DNA from: Lederbergia lenta NBRC 16444
Lineage (GTDB): Bacteria; Bacillota; Bacilli; Bacillales; Bacillaceae_C
Reading direction: 5' to 3'
DNA length: 64,000 nucleotides
NCBI RefSeq assembly: GCF_001591545.1
Contig: NZ_BCVC01000011.1
Span: 1 to 64,000, forward strand
Below, piece by piece: positions 1 to 8,328 of this stretch; the first letter of the stretch is position 1, and every line of letters starts with the position of its first letter. Below the pieces are notes generated by a model, which was given only the letters and a program-made list of their open reading frames with translations, searched no databases and was not told where the DNA came from. The translations under genes were made by a program, and so were the position numbers.

Positions 1-9
1 TTAAGTTAT

Positions 10-84
10 TCCGCAGTAGCTCAGTGGTAGAGCTATCGGCTGTTAACCGATCGGTCGTAGGTTCGAATCCTACCTGCGGAGCCA
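10..84 (+). tRNA. tRNA-Asn (GTT)
   Basis: Full cloverleaf with acceptor TCCGCAG/CTGCGGA, anticodon loop CTGTTAA and an encoded CCA end. It is the first gene of an eight-tRNA run; the promoter lies outside the window. Confidence 0.97.
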
Positions 85-87
85 TAT

Positions 88-163
88 GCTTCCATAGCTC
101 AGTCGGTAGAGTGCTTCCATGGTAAGGAAGAGGTCACCGGTTCGATTCCGGTTGGAAGCTCCA
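88..163 (+). tRNA. tRNA-Thr (GGT)
   Basis: Acceptor GCTTCCA/TGGAAGC; anticodon stem CTTCC/GGAAG closes loop ATGGTAA, giving anticodon GGT. CCA is encoded. Confidence 0.93.
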
Positions 164-185
164 GGAACCTTTTACTATATACAAC

Positions 186-260
186 GGCCCCTTGGTCAAG
201 CGGTTAAGACACCGCCCTTTCACGGCGGTAACACGGGTTCGAATCCCGTAGGGGTCACCA
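186..260 (+). tRNA. tRNA-Glu (TTC)
   Basis: Acceptor GGCCCCT/AGGGGTC, anticodon loop CTTTCAC giving TTC, encoded CCA. Confidence 0.97.
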
Positions 261-279
261 CTACGATTTTAGTTAACAT

Positions 280-352
280 GGAGGATTAGCTCAGCTGGGA
301 GAGCATCTGCCTTACAAGCAGAGGGTCGGCGGTTCGATCCCGTCATCCTCCA
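280..352 (+). tRNA. tRNA-Val (TAC)
   Basis: Acceptor GGAGGAT/ATCCTCC, anticodon loop CTTACAA giving TAC. The discriminator A is followed by TTC, so CCA is not encoded and must be added by CCA transferase. Confidence 0.96.
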
Positions 353-367
353 TTCTTATGTTGTTTG

Positions 368-443
<76 letters not shown>

Positions 444-467
444 TTTTTTTATTTGCCTATTTTCATA

Positions 468-552
468 GGTGGGGTAGCGAAGTGGCTAAACGCGGCGGAC
501 TGTAAATCCGCTCCCTCGGGGTTCGGCGGTTCGAATCCGTCCCCCACCACCA
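468..552 (+). tRNA. tRNA-Tyr (GTA)
   Basis: Class II tRNA with a long variable arm. Acceptor GGTGGGG/CCCCACC, anticodon loop CTGTAAA giving GTA, encoded CCA. Confidence 0.96.
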
Positions 553-616
553 TTTATATTACATGTATATTTATTTGATTAAAGGAAAGTATACATATTA
601 TATTTCATTTCATCTA

Positions 617-691
617 TGGGCTATAGCCAAGCGGTAAGGCAACGGACTTTGACTCCGTCATTCGTTGGTTCGAATCCAGCTAGCCCAGCCA
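617..691 (+). tRNA. tRNA-Gln (TTG)
   Basis: Acceptor TGGGCTA/TAGCCCA, anticodon loop CTTTGAC giving TTG, encoded CCA. Confidence 0.96.
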
Positions 692-693
692 TT

Positions 694-766
694 GAGCCAT
701 TAGCTCAGTTGGTAGAGCATCTGACTTTTAATCAGAGGGTCGCAGGTTCGAATCCTGCATGGCTCA
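694..766 (+). tRNA. tRNA-Lys (TTT)
   Basis: Acceptor GAGCCAT/ATGGCTC, anticodon loop CTTTTAA giving TTT. CCA is not encoded (TTT follows the discriminator A). It starts two bases after the Gln tRNA. Confidence 0.96.
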
Positions 767-807
767 TTTAAAAAACTGTATGAGTAACTATCAATCCCTA
801 CATTAAG

Positions 808-840
808 GCCTCGTTCATTAGTTGAACGAGGCTTTTTGTT
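808..840 (+). terminator. Intrinsic terminator of the tRNA run
   Basis: A 10-bp stem GCCTCGTTCA/TGAACGAGGC followed by TTTTTGTT, placed 41 bases after the last tRNA. Confidence 0.9.
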
Positions 841-1026
841 GTTTTGGGAAACGATAAAGTAAAAAGTAGGTTATTTGTGATCTACTTTCAAAAGAGAGCT
901 CTTCGTCCAATTTCGCTGTACAGGACGTAGCTGTTATGGGAAACTTCTTCTGATTAGATTAATAATTGGTTCCAAATATTTTTTTCAAGCAGATAGACTT
1001 GTATATATATTCATAAAATTGTGGAC

Positions 1027-1056
1027 TTGAGTCATTCCTTCTAATACATATACACT
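1027..1056 (+). promoter_or_regulatory. Candidate SigA promoter of rocF
   Basis: TTGAGT, 18-base spacer, TACACT, 25 bases before the start codon. A SigL (-24/-12) signal like that of the Bacillus subtilis roc operons was not seen. Confidence 0.4.
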
Positions 1057-1080
1057 ATTATATGGGAGGGGGAGTTTCAA

Positions 1081-1980
1081 ATGAATAAAAAAATGTCAAT
1101 ATTGGGAGTGCCGATGGATTTAGGACAAATGCGTAGAGGGGTGGACATGGGGCCAAGTGCTATACGATACGCCGATGTTACCAAACGTATGGAAAAATTA
1201 TTTTATGAAGTGGAAGATTTAGGCGATATAACTATAAAAAGAAATAACGGGATGATAGATGATACCCATCCATTAAGAAATTTACAAGCAATTATCGAAG
1301 TAAATACAATCCTTTCAGATCTAGTAGATAAAGTAATTAAAAAAGGAAATTTTCCTCTTGTTTTAGGTGGCGACCATAGTATTGCTATCGGTACTATAGC
1401 CGGGATAGCAAAGCATTATGATAATCTTGGTGTCATCTGGTATGATGCACATGGTGATTTAAATACAAAGGAAACTTCTCCATCTGGAAATATCCATGGT
1501 ATGCCCCTTGCTGTAAGTTTAGGCCTTGGTCATCCTCATCTTACTAATATTGGTAGCTATAGTCCAAAAATAAAGCCAGAAAACGTAGTAATTATTGGTG
1601 CACGAGATCTCGACCAGGGAGAAAAGGCACTTATTAGAGAAAAGAATATTAAAATATATACAATGCATGAAATTGACCGTTTGGGAATGACAAAGGTGAT
1701 AGAGGAAACGGTAATGTATTTAAAAGAACGGACAGATGGCATTCATTTGTCACTTGACTTAGATAGTTTAGATCCCCACGATGCTCCAGGAGTTGGAACA
1801 CCAGTATTAGGTGGGATTAGTTATAGAGAAAGTCACTTAGCTATGGAAATGTTTGCTGAATCAGGATTAATAACCTCAGCGGAATTTGTTGAAGTGAATC
1901 CGATTTTGGATGAAAGAAATAAAACAGCGGAAGTTGCAGTAGCGTTAATGGGTTCGCTATTCGGAGAAAAACTAATATGA
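1081..1980 (+). CDS. rocF: Arginase
   Basis: Hydrolyses L-arginine to ornithine and urea with a binuclear manganese centre; cytosolic, first step of arginine breakdown. The three ureohydrolase metal signatures are present: GGDHS at residues 96-100, DAHGD at 122-126 and DLDSLDP at 226-232. The length of 299 residues is normal for Bacillus RocF. The ATG is preceded by GGGAGGGGGAG at 1064-1074. It stands alone rather than in a rocDEF operon and is closed by a hairpin just past its stop. The position next to sigW is shared with other Bacillaceae (established knowledge). Confidence 0.95.
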   Translation: MNKKMSILGVPMDLGQMRRGVDMGPSAIRYADVTKRMEKLFYEVEDLGDITIKRNNGMIDDTHPLRNLQAIIEVNTILSDLVDKVIKKGNFPLVLGGDHSIAIGTIAGIAKHYDNLGVIWYDAHGDLNTKETSPSGNIHGMPLAVSLGLGHPHLTNIGSYSPKIKPENVVIIGARDLDQGEKALIREKNIKIYTMHEIDRLGMTKVIEETVMYLKERTDGIHLSLDLDSLDPHDAPGVGTPVLGGISYRESHLAMEMFAESGLITSAEFVEVNPILDERNKTAEVAVALMGSLFGEKLI

Positions 1981-1985
1981 CTTAA

Positions 1986-2024
1986 GGCAGCAGTTCATTA
2001 CGCTTAGAACTACTGCCTCTTTAT
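1986..2024 (+). terminator. Terminator between rocF and the Spo0E-like gene
   Basis: Stem GGCAGCAGTTC (1986-1996) with GAACTACTGCC (2007-2017), one mismatch, then TCTTTAT. It overlaps the last codons of the convergent small gene and may serve both strands. Confidence 0.6.
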
Positions 2025-2177
2025 ATCAATTGTCAATGCTTGGTACATGTTTAAGAGCTTGTCTAGGTGATCACTAATCCTAATCACTCTTTCGTCTATA
2101 AATGAGAAAGCCAAACCCAGCTCAACCATTTCCTGTCTATTTTTTTCGATTTTCAATAATAGATCTTCTTTACTCAT
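2010..2177 (-). CDS. Spo0E-family aspartyl-phosphate phosphatase
   Basis: A 55-residue protein too short for most gene callers. It carries the Spo0E-family signature ISDHLDKLLNMYQ (consensus S-x-x-L-D-x-L-I), preceded by a first helix rich in charged residues (MSKEDLLLKIEKNRQEM), as expected for the two-helix hairpin of this family. Such proteins dephosphorylate Spo0A~P or related response regulators and delay sporulation. The start ATG has AAAGGGGA eight bases upstream. It converges on rocF. Family membership is a confident motif call; the target response regulator is unknown. Confidence 0.85.
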   Translation of the reverse strand: MSKEDLLLKIEKNRQEMVELGLAFSFIDERVIRISDHLDKLLNMYQALTIDIKRQ

Positions 2178-2241
2178 ATTTTTGGATCCCCTTTCTTATC
2201 AATTTATTATTGTATAGCCTTTCTTTTGAAAAAGTAAACCA

Positions 2242-2270
2242 TTTACAGTAAAAATTTGTTAAGATAGAAT
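2242..2270 (+). promoter_or_regulatory. SigA-type promoter without a downstream gene of its own
   Basis: TTTACA, exactly 17 bases, TAGAAT. No plausible reading frame follows before the hairpin at 2409-2438, so it could drive a short untranslated RNA or an additional sigW transcript. Confidence 0.5.
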
Positions 2271-2276
2271 GGTGAG

Positions 2277-2438
2277 CCTTTTTTGCTGCACCACGTAAGT
2301 AAAAGTGCTGCGCTAATAAAAATGAGGTATTAAAGCCAAATGTGAGAGTCCTGAATAACAAATTAATTCCTTTAAAAAGGTAAGGAAGCCTTTTTATTGA
2401 GGGTTTCTGCTTGTCATCAGATGGCAAGCCTCTTTTGT
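2277..2438 (+). ncRNA. Candidate small structured RNA
   Basis: Between a good promoter (2242-2270) and a terminator-like hairpin (GCTTGTCAT/ATGGCAAGC, 2409-2429, then CTCTTTTG) lie about 160 untranslated bases. They can form a stem GCTGCAC/GTGCTGC with one internal mismatch and a stem TTCCTT/AAGGAA. I recognise no known riboswitch or sRNA class. This is inference from layout only. Confidence 0.3.
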
Positions 2439-2447
2439 ATTTAATTT

Positions 2448-2473
2448 TGAAACCTTTTTTGTTTACATACGTA
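2448..2473 (+). promoter_or_regulatory. SigW autoregulatory promoter
   Basis: TGAAAC at 2448-2453, exactly 16 bases, CGTA at 2470-2473: a full match to the SigW consensus known from Bacillus subtilis. Transcription should start near 2480, which rules out the earlier ATG at 2477 as the sigW start. Confidence 0.9.
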
Positions 2474-2512
2474 TAGATGGATAACCGCATAGAGCGGGAG
2501 GTAGAAAAGGAA

Positions 2513-3076
2513 ATGGATGCGATTGTTAACGAAAGAATAAAGCAGGTGTTGAAGGGCGATCAAGAAGCCTTCGGTGATATTGTGGAATTATATAAAGATA
2601 GATTATTTCAACTAAGTTACCGGATGTTGGGGAACCGGCATGAGGCTGAAGATATCGCACAAGAAGCGTTTGTTAGGGCATATGTTAATATTCATAGTTT
2701 CAATCTAAATAGAAAGTTTTCCACATGGATTTATCGAATTGCTACAAATCTTTGCATTGATCGAATTAGGAAAAAGAAGCCTGATTATTTTCTAGATGCA
2801 GAGGTTTCGGGTACGGACGGCTTAACAATGTATTCCAAAATTGCAGCTGAAGGTAAATCTCCAGATAAAGAAGTGGAAACAATGGAATTACAAGAGATTG
2901 TTCAGAGGGAGATCTTACGATTGCCAGATAAATATAGAACAGTAATCGTATTGAGATATATGGATGAACTATCGCTAAATGAAATTAGTGAGATATTAGA
3001 AATCCCACTAGGAACAGTGAAGACTCGTGTCCATAGAGGACGGGAAGCTCTACGTAAACAGCTGCATAATTTTTAG
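2513..3076 (+). CDS. sigW: ECF RNA polymerase sigma factor SigW
   Basis: Extracytoplasmic-function sigma factor that directs the cell-envelope stress and antimicrobial-resistance regulon. Region 2 is seen in LSYRMLGNRHEAEDIAQEAF and FSTWIYRIATNLCIDRIR; region 4 in LPDKYRTVIVLRYMDELS with the helix-turn-helix EIPLGTVKTRVHRGR. I chose ATG 2513 rather than 2477 because the transcription start predicted from the SigW promoter lies downstream of 2477 and the resulting 187 residues equal the B. subtilis length. GGGAGG (2496-2501) and AAAGG (2506-2510) precede it. The gene is followed after 17 bases by its anti-sigma factor. Confidence 0.96.
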   Translation: MDAIVNERIKQVLKGDQEAFGDIVELYKDRLFQLSYRMLGNRHEAEDIAQEAFVRAYVNIHSFNLNRKFSTWIYRIATNLCIDRIRKKKPDYFLDAEVSGTDGLTMYSKIAAEGKSPDKEVETMELQEIVQREILRLPDKYRTVIVLRYMDELSLNEISEILEIPLGTVKTRVHRGREALRKQLHNF

Positions 3077-3093
3077 AAAAGGTGGGAAGGAAA

Positions 3094-3714
3094 TTGAAGG
3101 CATGTCCTGAAGAGATCGTTCTCTATATGCAAGAATATTTAGATGGTGATTTGTCTCGGGAAGATGAGCAAGTTTTAAAAGAACACTTACAAAATTGTTC
3201 TTCTTGCCAAACACATTTCCATGAACTGAAAAAAACGATAACTTATATTAAAAGCACTTCTCATATACAAGTATCTGATGGCTTTACAGCAAATGTCATG
3301 GCAAGATTACCGAAAGAAAAGAATAGCGTAGGTGTGAAACGATGGTTTCGTCACCACCCATTCCTTGCAGCCGCTTCATTATTTTTAATTCTAATGGCTG
3401 GAAGTGTATTTGGTATATGGAATGATGATCAGAAATTTTCTGTCACCAAGCAAGAGAATCTTGTAGTCGAAAATAGCACAGTAATTGTTCCTAAAGGCGA
3501 AGTGATAGACGGTAATATTACAGTGAAAAATGGAAACTTGAGAGTGGAAGGAATAGTTAATGGAAATGTGACCATAATTAATGGTGAACAGTATATGGCA
3601 TCGGCCGGGAATGTGACTGGAGACATAGAAGAAATTGATGAAATGTTTGAATGGATATGGTATAAAATGAAAATAGGTGTTAAAAAGGTAACTAACCTTT
3701 TTGAGGAAGAATAG
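3094..3714 (+). CDS. rsiW: Anti-sigma-W factor RsiW
   Basis: Single-pass membrane protein that binds SigW until it is cut by regulated intramembrane proteolysis (PrsW, then RasP in B. subtilis). The N-terminal zinc anti-sigma motif H-x3-C-x2-C is in EHLQNCSSC; a membrane helix HPFLAAASLFLILMAGSVF lies near residue 95; the outer domain has repeated V-x-G-N-V-T/I motifs. TTG 3094 is chosen over GTG 3082: it is spaced 8 bases from AGGTGG and gives M-K-A-C-P-E-E, matching the MSCPEQ start of B. subtilis RsiW. Co-transcribed with sigW. Confidence 0.93.
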   Translation: MKACPEEIVLYMQEYLDGDLSREDEQVLKEHLQNCSSCQTHFHELKKTITYIKSTSHIQVSDGFTANVMARLPKEKNSVGVKRWFRHHPFLAAASLFLILMAGSVFGIWNDDQKFSVTKQENLVVENSTVIVPKGEVIDGNITVKNGNLRVEGIVNGNVTIINGEQYMASAGNVTGDIEEIDEMFEWIWYKMKIGVKKVTNLFEEE

Positions 3715-3736
3715 AGAGTCAGGAGAGATTCATAAA

Positions 3737-3777
3737 GATGGTCGATAGTAGACCATCCTTGTCGAGTCTTTTTTTTA
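3737..3777 (+). terminator. Weak terminator after rsiW
   Basis: GATGGTC/GACCATC hairpin (3737-3757) followed, after about 12 bases, by a run of eight or more T residues. The gap between stem and T-run makes it imperfect. Confidence 0.45.
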
Positions 3778-3863
3778 TGAAGTGTAAAATATATGGCTTT
3801 ATCATAAGGATAAAGCACTTAGTTTGCTTTATTTCTTGCTAATAGCGGATAACGGGAGGGTTA

Positions 3864-3872
3864 TGTTATAAT
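3864..3872 (+). promoter_or_regulatory. Extended -10 promoter of the cdaA operon
   Basis: TGTTATAAT is an extended -10 element 73 bases before cdaA; no strong -35 is visible. It suggests that cdaA-cdaR-glmM can be transcribed independently of SigW. Confidence 0.5.
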
Positions 3873-3944
3873 AAATAGGTTATTTGAAGTCACAATAAAC
3901 TTAAGCTGAAATCTTTAGTTGAAAAAATAGATGGGGGAAAGAAT

Positions 3945-4775
3945 ATGCCGTTTGCAGACTTTACCATCATGGACTATTTGTCCCGCATTGTGGATATACT
4001 CCTCGTTTGGTATGTCATATATAAACTTATCATGGTTATTCGCGGCACGAAAGCCGTACAGCTATTAAAGGGCATTTTTGTTATCATTATTATTTGGATG
4101 TTTAGCGATTTCCTCCATTTAAATACGTTAAATTGGATAATGGAAAGAGTAATTGATTGGGGATTTCTAGCTATCATTATCATATTTCAACCTGAATTAC
4201 GGCGCACCCTTGAGCAAGTAGGAAGAGGTAAGATCTTTTTAAGAAGTGGAATTAATGAAGATGAAGAAAGAAAGCAAATGGTCGATTCTATTGCTGAAGC
4301 TGTTAATTATATGGCGAAACGGAGAATCGGAGCACTGATCTCGTTAGAAAGGGAAACCGGAATGGGAGATTATATTGAAACTGGTATCCCGTTAGCGTCC
4401 AAACTAACGCCAGAATTGTTAATTAACATATTTATCCCTAATACACCGCTCCATGATGGAGCCGTTATTATTCAAAAAATGCAAATTGCGGCAGCGGCCT
4501 GTTACTTACCATTGTCTGAAAGTCCATTTATCTCCAAGGAGTTAGGCACGAGACATCGAGCTGCACTTGGAATAAGTGAGGTAACAGATAGTTTAACTAT
4601 TATCGTCTCTGAAGAAACAGGCAATGTTTCTGTTGCACAAAATGGGGAATTGCATAGGGAATTATCAAAGGAAAAATTCCATCAATTGCTAACAAAAGAA
4701 CTGATTAATGATAATAAGGCTAACCCAGCTTCGTCAACACGATGGAAAAGAAGGGGGAAACCTAAAAATGGATAA
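3945..4775 (+). CDS. cdaA: Membrane diadenylate cyclase CdaA
   Basis: Condenses two ATP into cyclic di-AMP, the essential second messenger for potassium and osmolyte control and wall homeostasis. Three N-terminal membrane helices (about residues 10-85) precede a DAC domain with the catalytic DGA (171-173) and RHR (203-205) motifs. The length of 276 residues matches CdaA/YbbP. The ATG follows GGGGGAAAG. The last eight bases overlap cdaR, its regulator, and glmM follows, the conserved cdaA-cdaR-glmM order in Firmicutes. Confidence 0.97.
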   Translation: MPFADFTIMDYLSRIVDILLVWYVIYKLIMVIRGTKAVQLLKGIFVIIIIWMFSDFLHLNTLNWIMERVIDWGFLAIIIIFQPELRRTLEQVGRGKIFLRSGINEDEERKQMVDSIAEAVNYMAKRRIGALISLERETGMGDYIETGIPLASKLTPELLINIFIPNTPLHDGAVIIQKMQIAAAACYLPLSESPFISKELGTRHRAALGISEVTDSLTIIVSEETGNVSVAQNGELHRELSKEKFHQLLTKELINDNKANPASSTRWKRRGKPKNG

Positions 4776-6006
4776 TTTTATGGAGAATCCCTGGTTTATT
4801 CGTATTGTCGCTTTATTATTAACTTTATTATTATTCGTTTCTGCTAATGATCTGGGGAAATCATCCGGTACGACGCCAAATGATATGGAAACGAATCATA
4901 CAGACACAATTGTTGATGTGCCGGTTGAATTAATCTATGATTCAGAAAACCTAGTTGTTACAGGAGCACCTAAAACAGTTAATGTAAATATTAAAGGCCA
5001 ACGCAGATTTGTTGAAGCGACAAAAAGACAAAGAGATTTCAGTGTTTACATTGATTTATCTGATGTAGAATTAGGTAAACATCGTGTACCGATTAAGTAT
5101 AAAGATATCTCTGATAAATTAGTTACCAATATTGATCCAGTTTATGCTGATATTTCTTTACAAGAAAAAGTAACCGAAGAATTTCGGGTCGAAGCAGAAT
5201 TTAATCGAAGTATATTAGCTGAAGGATTCGAAGCGGACCCTCCGGAAGTAGAGCCGAAAACAGTTAAAATAACTGCGGCAAAAGATACAATAGAAAAAAT
5301 CACGTATGTAAAAGCAACGATTGATGCGAGTGGATTAATTAATGACACGATTAAGAGGGGAGCAAATGTGACTGTACTTGATCGCGATTTGAACAAGCTT
5401 GATGTCATAATTGAACCACCTTCTGTATCTGTTACAATTCCGGTGAAAAATCCAAGGAAAAACATATCGCTGAAAATAAAAGAAACCGGAACTCCGCCTG
5501 AGGATATTGTCATTAAAACGGTAAGTACTAATACACCAGAGATAATGGTTTTCGGCAGGACAGAAGTACTCCAGGATTTAAATGAAATAGAAATTTCTGT
5601 TGATGTAAGTAATATTCGTGAGGACACAGAAATGGAAGTACCCATAAAATATCCAGAGGGAGTAAATAGAATTACACCGGATAAAATTAAAGTAGAAATT
5701 ACCACAGCAAAAAAAATGGAAGAAACGACTATAAATGATATTCCTTTGAAAAATAAGGGGCTCGATCCAAAATTTGATATAGAGTTATTGACTCCTGCTG
5801 ATGGCGCAGTTTCACTTAAAGTTAGTGGTGAAACCGAAGATGTAAAAAAGGCCTCAAATAGTAATATCCAAGTCTTTTTACAATTGGAAGGTCTATCTGC
5901 AGGAGAACATGAAGTGGATTTAATGGTTGAAGGACCCGAGGGTTTAGAATATGAATTATCTACGAAAAAGGTCAAAGTAATATTAACTGAAAAGGAAAAT
6001 GTCTAA
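4768..6006 (+). CDS. cdaR: CdaA regulatory protein CdaR (YbbR domains)
   Basis: Membrane-anchored regulator of the diadenylate cyclase. One N-terminal helix ([16 protein letters not shown]) is followed by an extracellular beta-rich region that can be divided into four YbbR-like repeats, with recurrent V-x-V-x-G and P-x-x-V-x-I/V patterns. ATG 4768 was chosen over an in-frame ATG at 4708 because AAGGGGG lies just upstream and the membrane helix then starts normally; it gives 412 residues and an 8-base overlap with cdaA. Confidence 0.93.
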   Translation: MDNFMENPWFIRIVALLLTLLLFVSANDLGKSSGTTPNDMETNHTDTIVDVPVELIYDSENLVVTGAPKTVNVNIKGQRRFVEATKRQRDFSVYIDLSDVELGKHRVPIKYKDISDKLVTNIDPVYADISLQEKVTEEFRVEAEFNRSILAEGFEADPPEVEPKTVKITAAKDTIEKITYVKATIDASGLINDTIKRGANVTVLDRDLNKLDVIIEPPSVSVTIPVKNPRKNISLKIKETGTPPEDIVIKTVSTNTPEIMVFGRTEVLQDLNEIEISVDVSNIREDTEMEVPIKYPEGVNRITPDKIKVEITTAKKMEETTINDIPLKNKGLDPKFDIELLTPADGAVSLKVSGETEDVKKASNSNIQVFLQLEGLSAGEHEVDLMVEGPEGLEYELSTKKVKVILTEKENV

Positions 6007-6041
6007 AAAAGACATTGTTCGAAGAAGGAGCGATAGATAGA

Positions 6042-7394
6042 ATGGGTAAATATTTTGGAACTGATGGAGTAAGAGGGGTAGCAAACGCGGAACTAACACC
6101 AGAACTGGCTTTTAAATTAGGACGATTCGGTGGATACGTTTTGACAAAAGATGCGGAGCGTCCCAAGGTTCTCATCGGTCGTGATACCCGTATTTCCGGA
6201 CATATGCTAGAGGGAGCATTAGTATCAGGGTTACTTTCCATAGGAGCCGAGGTAATGCGTCTTGGTGTTATTTCTACGCCGGGAGTTTCATATTTGACAA
6301 AAGTGTTAGGGGCTCAAGCAGGAGTGATGATTTCTGCTTCACATAATCCAGTCTCTGATAACGGCATTAAATTTTTTGGCCCCGATGGATTTAAGCTTTC
6401 CGATGAACAAGAAAAGGAAATAGAGGATCTTCTTGATTTAGATGAAGATACTTTGCCACGTCCTGTAGGAGCAGATTTAGGATTGGTAAGTGACTATTTC
6501 GAAGGTGGGCAAAAATATCTTCAGTTCTTAAAGCAGACGGTTGATGAGGAATTCTCTGGTATTCATGTAGCACTTGATTGTGCCCATGGAGCAACATCGT
6601 CTTTAGCGACTCATTTATTTGCAGATCTTGATGCAGATATTTCGACGATGGGGTCATCACCAAATGGTTTAAATATTAACGAAGGTGTTGGATCCACTCA
6701 TCCAGAAGCATTAGCAGCCCTTGTAAAAGAGAAAGATGCTGATGTTGGTCTTGCGTTTGATGGCGATGGTGATCGTTTAATTGCAATAGATGAGCTTGGT
6801 AATATTATCGATGGGGATCAAATTCTCTATATTTGTGGCCAGCATCTGAAAGAGGAAGGTCGCTTAAAACAATCTACTGTTGTATCTACTATTATGAGTA
6901 ATCTTGGTTATTATAAGGCGTTAGAAGAACTTGGAATTAATAGTGTCCAAACTGCTGTTGGTGACCGTTACGTGGTAGAAGAAATGAAGAATAACGGATT
7001 TAACCTTGGTGGTGAGCAATCTGGTCATATTATTTTTCTAGATTATAATACAACAGGTGATGGTCTTTTAACGGGGTTACAACTTGTTAATATTATGAAG
7101 ATGACAGGAAAGCCACTATCAGAGCTTGCGAAGGGAATGAAAAAGTATCCCCAGAGACTAGTTAATATTAAAGTTACAGATAAGCATCATGTAACTGATA
7201 ATGAAAAGGTCAAAGAAATTATCGAACGCGTAGAAGCGGAAATGAATGGTAATGGAAGGATACTTGTTCGTCCTTCGGGAACCGAGCCTTTGGTTCGTGT
7301 TATGTGCGAAGCCTCAACTGAGGAACTATGTGAGGATTATGTAGAACGGATCGCAACAGTGGTACGAACGGAAATGGGTTTAGATGGTATTTAA
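6042..7394 (+). CDS. glmM: Phosphoglucosamine mutase GlmM
   Basis: Interconverts glucosamine-6-phosphate and glucosamine-1-phosphate for UDP-GlcNAc and peptidoglycan synthesis. The phosphoserine loop MISASHNP places the catalytic serine at residue 100; the magnesium loop is DGDGDR; the sugar-phosphate loop is [15 protein letters not shown] 6042, eleven bases after AAGGAG, gives the family start [15 protein letters not shown] and 450 residues. GlmM binds CdaA in other Firmicutes, which explains its place in the operon. Unlike B. subtilis, no glmS or glmS ribozyme follows within the window. Confidence 0.97.
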   Translation: MGKYFGTDGVRGVANAELTPELAFKLGRFGGYVLTKDAERPKVLIGRDTRISGHMLEGALVSGLLSIGAEVMRLGVISTPGVSYLTKVLGAQAGVMISASHNPVSDNGIKFFGPDGFKLSDEQEKEIEDLLDLDEDTLPRPVGADLGLVSDYFEGGQKYLQFLKQTVDEEFSGIHVALDCAHGATSSLATHLFADLDADISTMGSSPNGLNINEGVGSTHPEALAALVKEKDADVGLAFDGDGDRLIAIDELGNIIDGDQILYICGQHLKEEGRLKQSTVVSTIMSNLGYYKALEELGINSVQTAVGDRYVVEEMKNNGFNLGGEQSGHIIFLDYNTTGDGLLTGLQLVNIMKMTGKPLSELAKGMKKYPQRLVNIKVTDKHHVTDNEKVKEIIERVEAEMNGNGRILVRPSGTEPLVRVMCEASTEELCEDYVERIATVVRTEMGLDGI

Positions 7395-7408
7395 GCAACG
7401 AAATAATG

Positions 7409-7451
7409 AGCATAAGGGCTGCTTAATTGTGGCTCTTATGCTTATTTTTTT
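7409..7451 (+). terminator. Terminator of cdaA-cdaR-glmM
   Basis: Stem GAGCATAAGGGC with GCTCTTATGCTT followed by ATTTTTTT. Its T-run touches the last codon of the convergent flagellin gene. Confidence 0.85.
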
Positions 7452-8271
7452 ATGAATTAAATTTTAATAAATACAATACAGATTGAACTTGCTGTATATG
7501 CATACTCATGACATATTGATTGGCTTGCATCAATATGTTTGCTTTTGTTAAATTCATTATTTCTTTTGCAATATCAGCATCTCTGATCCGTGACTCAGCA
7601 GCTAATAGATTTTCTTCCATTGTCATCGTATTATTATAAGTGTGTTCTAATCTGTTCATATACGCACCTATTTTAGACCGTTCAGAAGAAACCTTTTGAA
7701 TAGCCTTATCCATATCAGCAATAGCATTATTAGCATCTTCACGCGTAGCAATGGTCAAATCGTTTATTCCGATTGCCTCAGCTCCCATGTTACCAATAGA
7801 AAACTGAACGAATTGCCCTGCATTCGCCCCTACTTGAATAGAGAAGGAATTTCTTGAACCATCAAGAAGTGGTGATGAATTAAATTCGGTATTCTTAGAA
7901 ATTCTTGTAATTTCTTGTTTCAATTCTTCAAATTCGACCGCTAATGCTTTGCGGTCTTCATCTGTATACGTATCGTTTGCTGCTTGAACACTTAATTCAC
8001 GCATGCGTTGCAAAATGCTATGTGTTTCATTTAAACCACCCTCAGCTGTTTGCAATAAAGAAATCCCATCTTGAATATTTCTACCAGCCATGTTTAATCC
8101 GCGAATTTGAGCCCGCATCTTTTCAGAGATTGCAAGACCAGCAGGATCGTCACTCGCCCTGTTAATACGTAGCCCCGATGAAATACGTTCCATAGACCTT
8201 TGTGCGATGGCGGATTGGCGATTCATTTGATTGATAATTGATAAGCCTGTGGCATTCCAAATTCCAAGCAT
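7450..8271 (-). CDS. Divergent orphan flagellin (Hag-like)
   Basis: A 273-residue flagellin with typical D0/D1 elements: SSGLRINRASDDPAGLAISE near residues 31-50, NIQDGISLLQTAEGGLNETH, and at the C-terminal side ESRIRDADIAKEIMNL. The central variable part is very short. Both termini are unusual: it starts MLGIWNATGLSIINQMNR rather than MRINHNIAALNT, and ends QVQSVLYLLKFNS with extra tail residues. GGAGGAAG precedes the ATG, and a SigD-like promoter lies upstream. No other motility gene is nearby. It could be a minor flagellin or a non-filament paralogue; the sequence alone does not decide. Confidence 0.9.
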   Translation of the reverse strand: MLGIWNATGLSIINQMNRQSAIAQRSMERISSGLRINRASDDPAGLAISEKMRAQIRGLNMAGRNIQDGISLLQTAEGGLNETHSILQRMRELSVQAANDTYTDEDRKALAVEFEELKQEITRISKNTEFNSSPLLDGSRNSFSIQVGANAGQFVQFSIGNMGAEAIGINDLTIATREDANNAIADMDKAIQKVSSERSKIGAYMNRLEHTYNNTMTMEENLLAAESRIRDADIAKEIMNLTKANILMQANQYVMSMHIQQVQSVLYLLKFNS

Positions 8272-8301
8272 CTGACTTCCTCCATTATAGCTTTAGTGTA
8301 T

Positions 8302-8328
8302 ATATCGGTATTGTAGACGATAAATGAA
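8302..8328 (-). promoter_or_regulatory. SigD-like promoter of the flagellin gene
   Basis: On the minus strand TTCA (8325-8328), 15 bases, ACCGATAT (8302-8309). The -10 matches the SigD consensus GCCGATAT at 7 of 8 positions; the -35 matches TAAA only at two. The 5' leader would be about 25 bases. Confidence 0.6.

Noticed and set aside
841-1020. A leader element or SigL promoter before rocF.
   Set aside because: No TGGCAC-N5-TTGC-type motif or stable structure was visible.
2170-2490. A 106-codon frame on the minus strand upstream of sigW.
   Set aside because: It crosses the SigW promoter and the sigW start, has no ribosome site and a low-complexity composition; the true gene there is the shorter Spo0E-like frame at 2010-2177.
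5142-5975. Long minus-strand frame opposite cdaR.
   Set aside because: Shadow of the coding strand: Ser/Thr-rich composition and no start site. Its length follows from the codon bias of cdaR.
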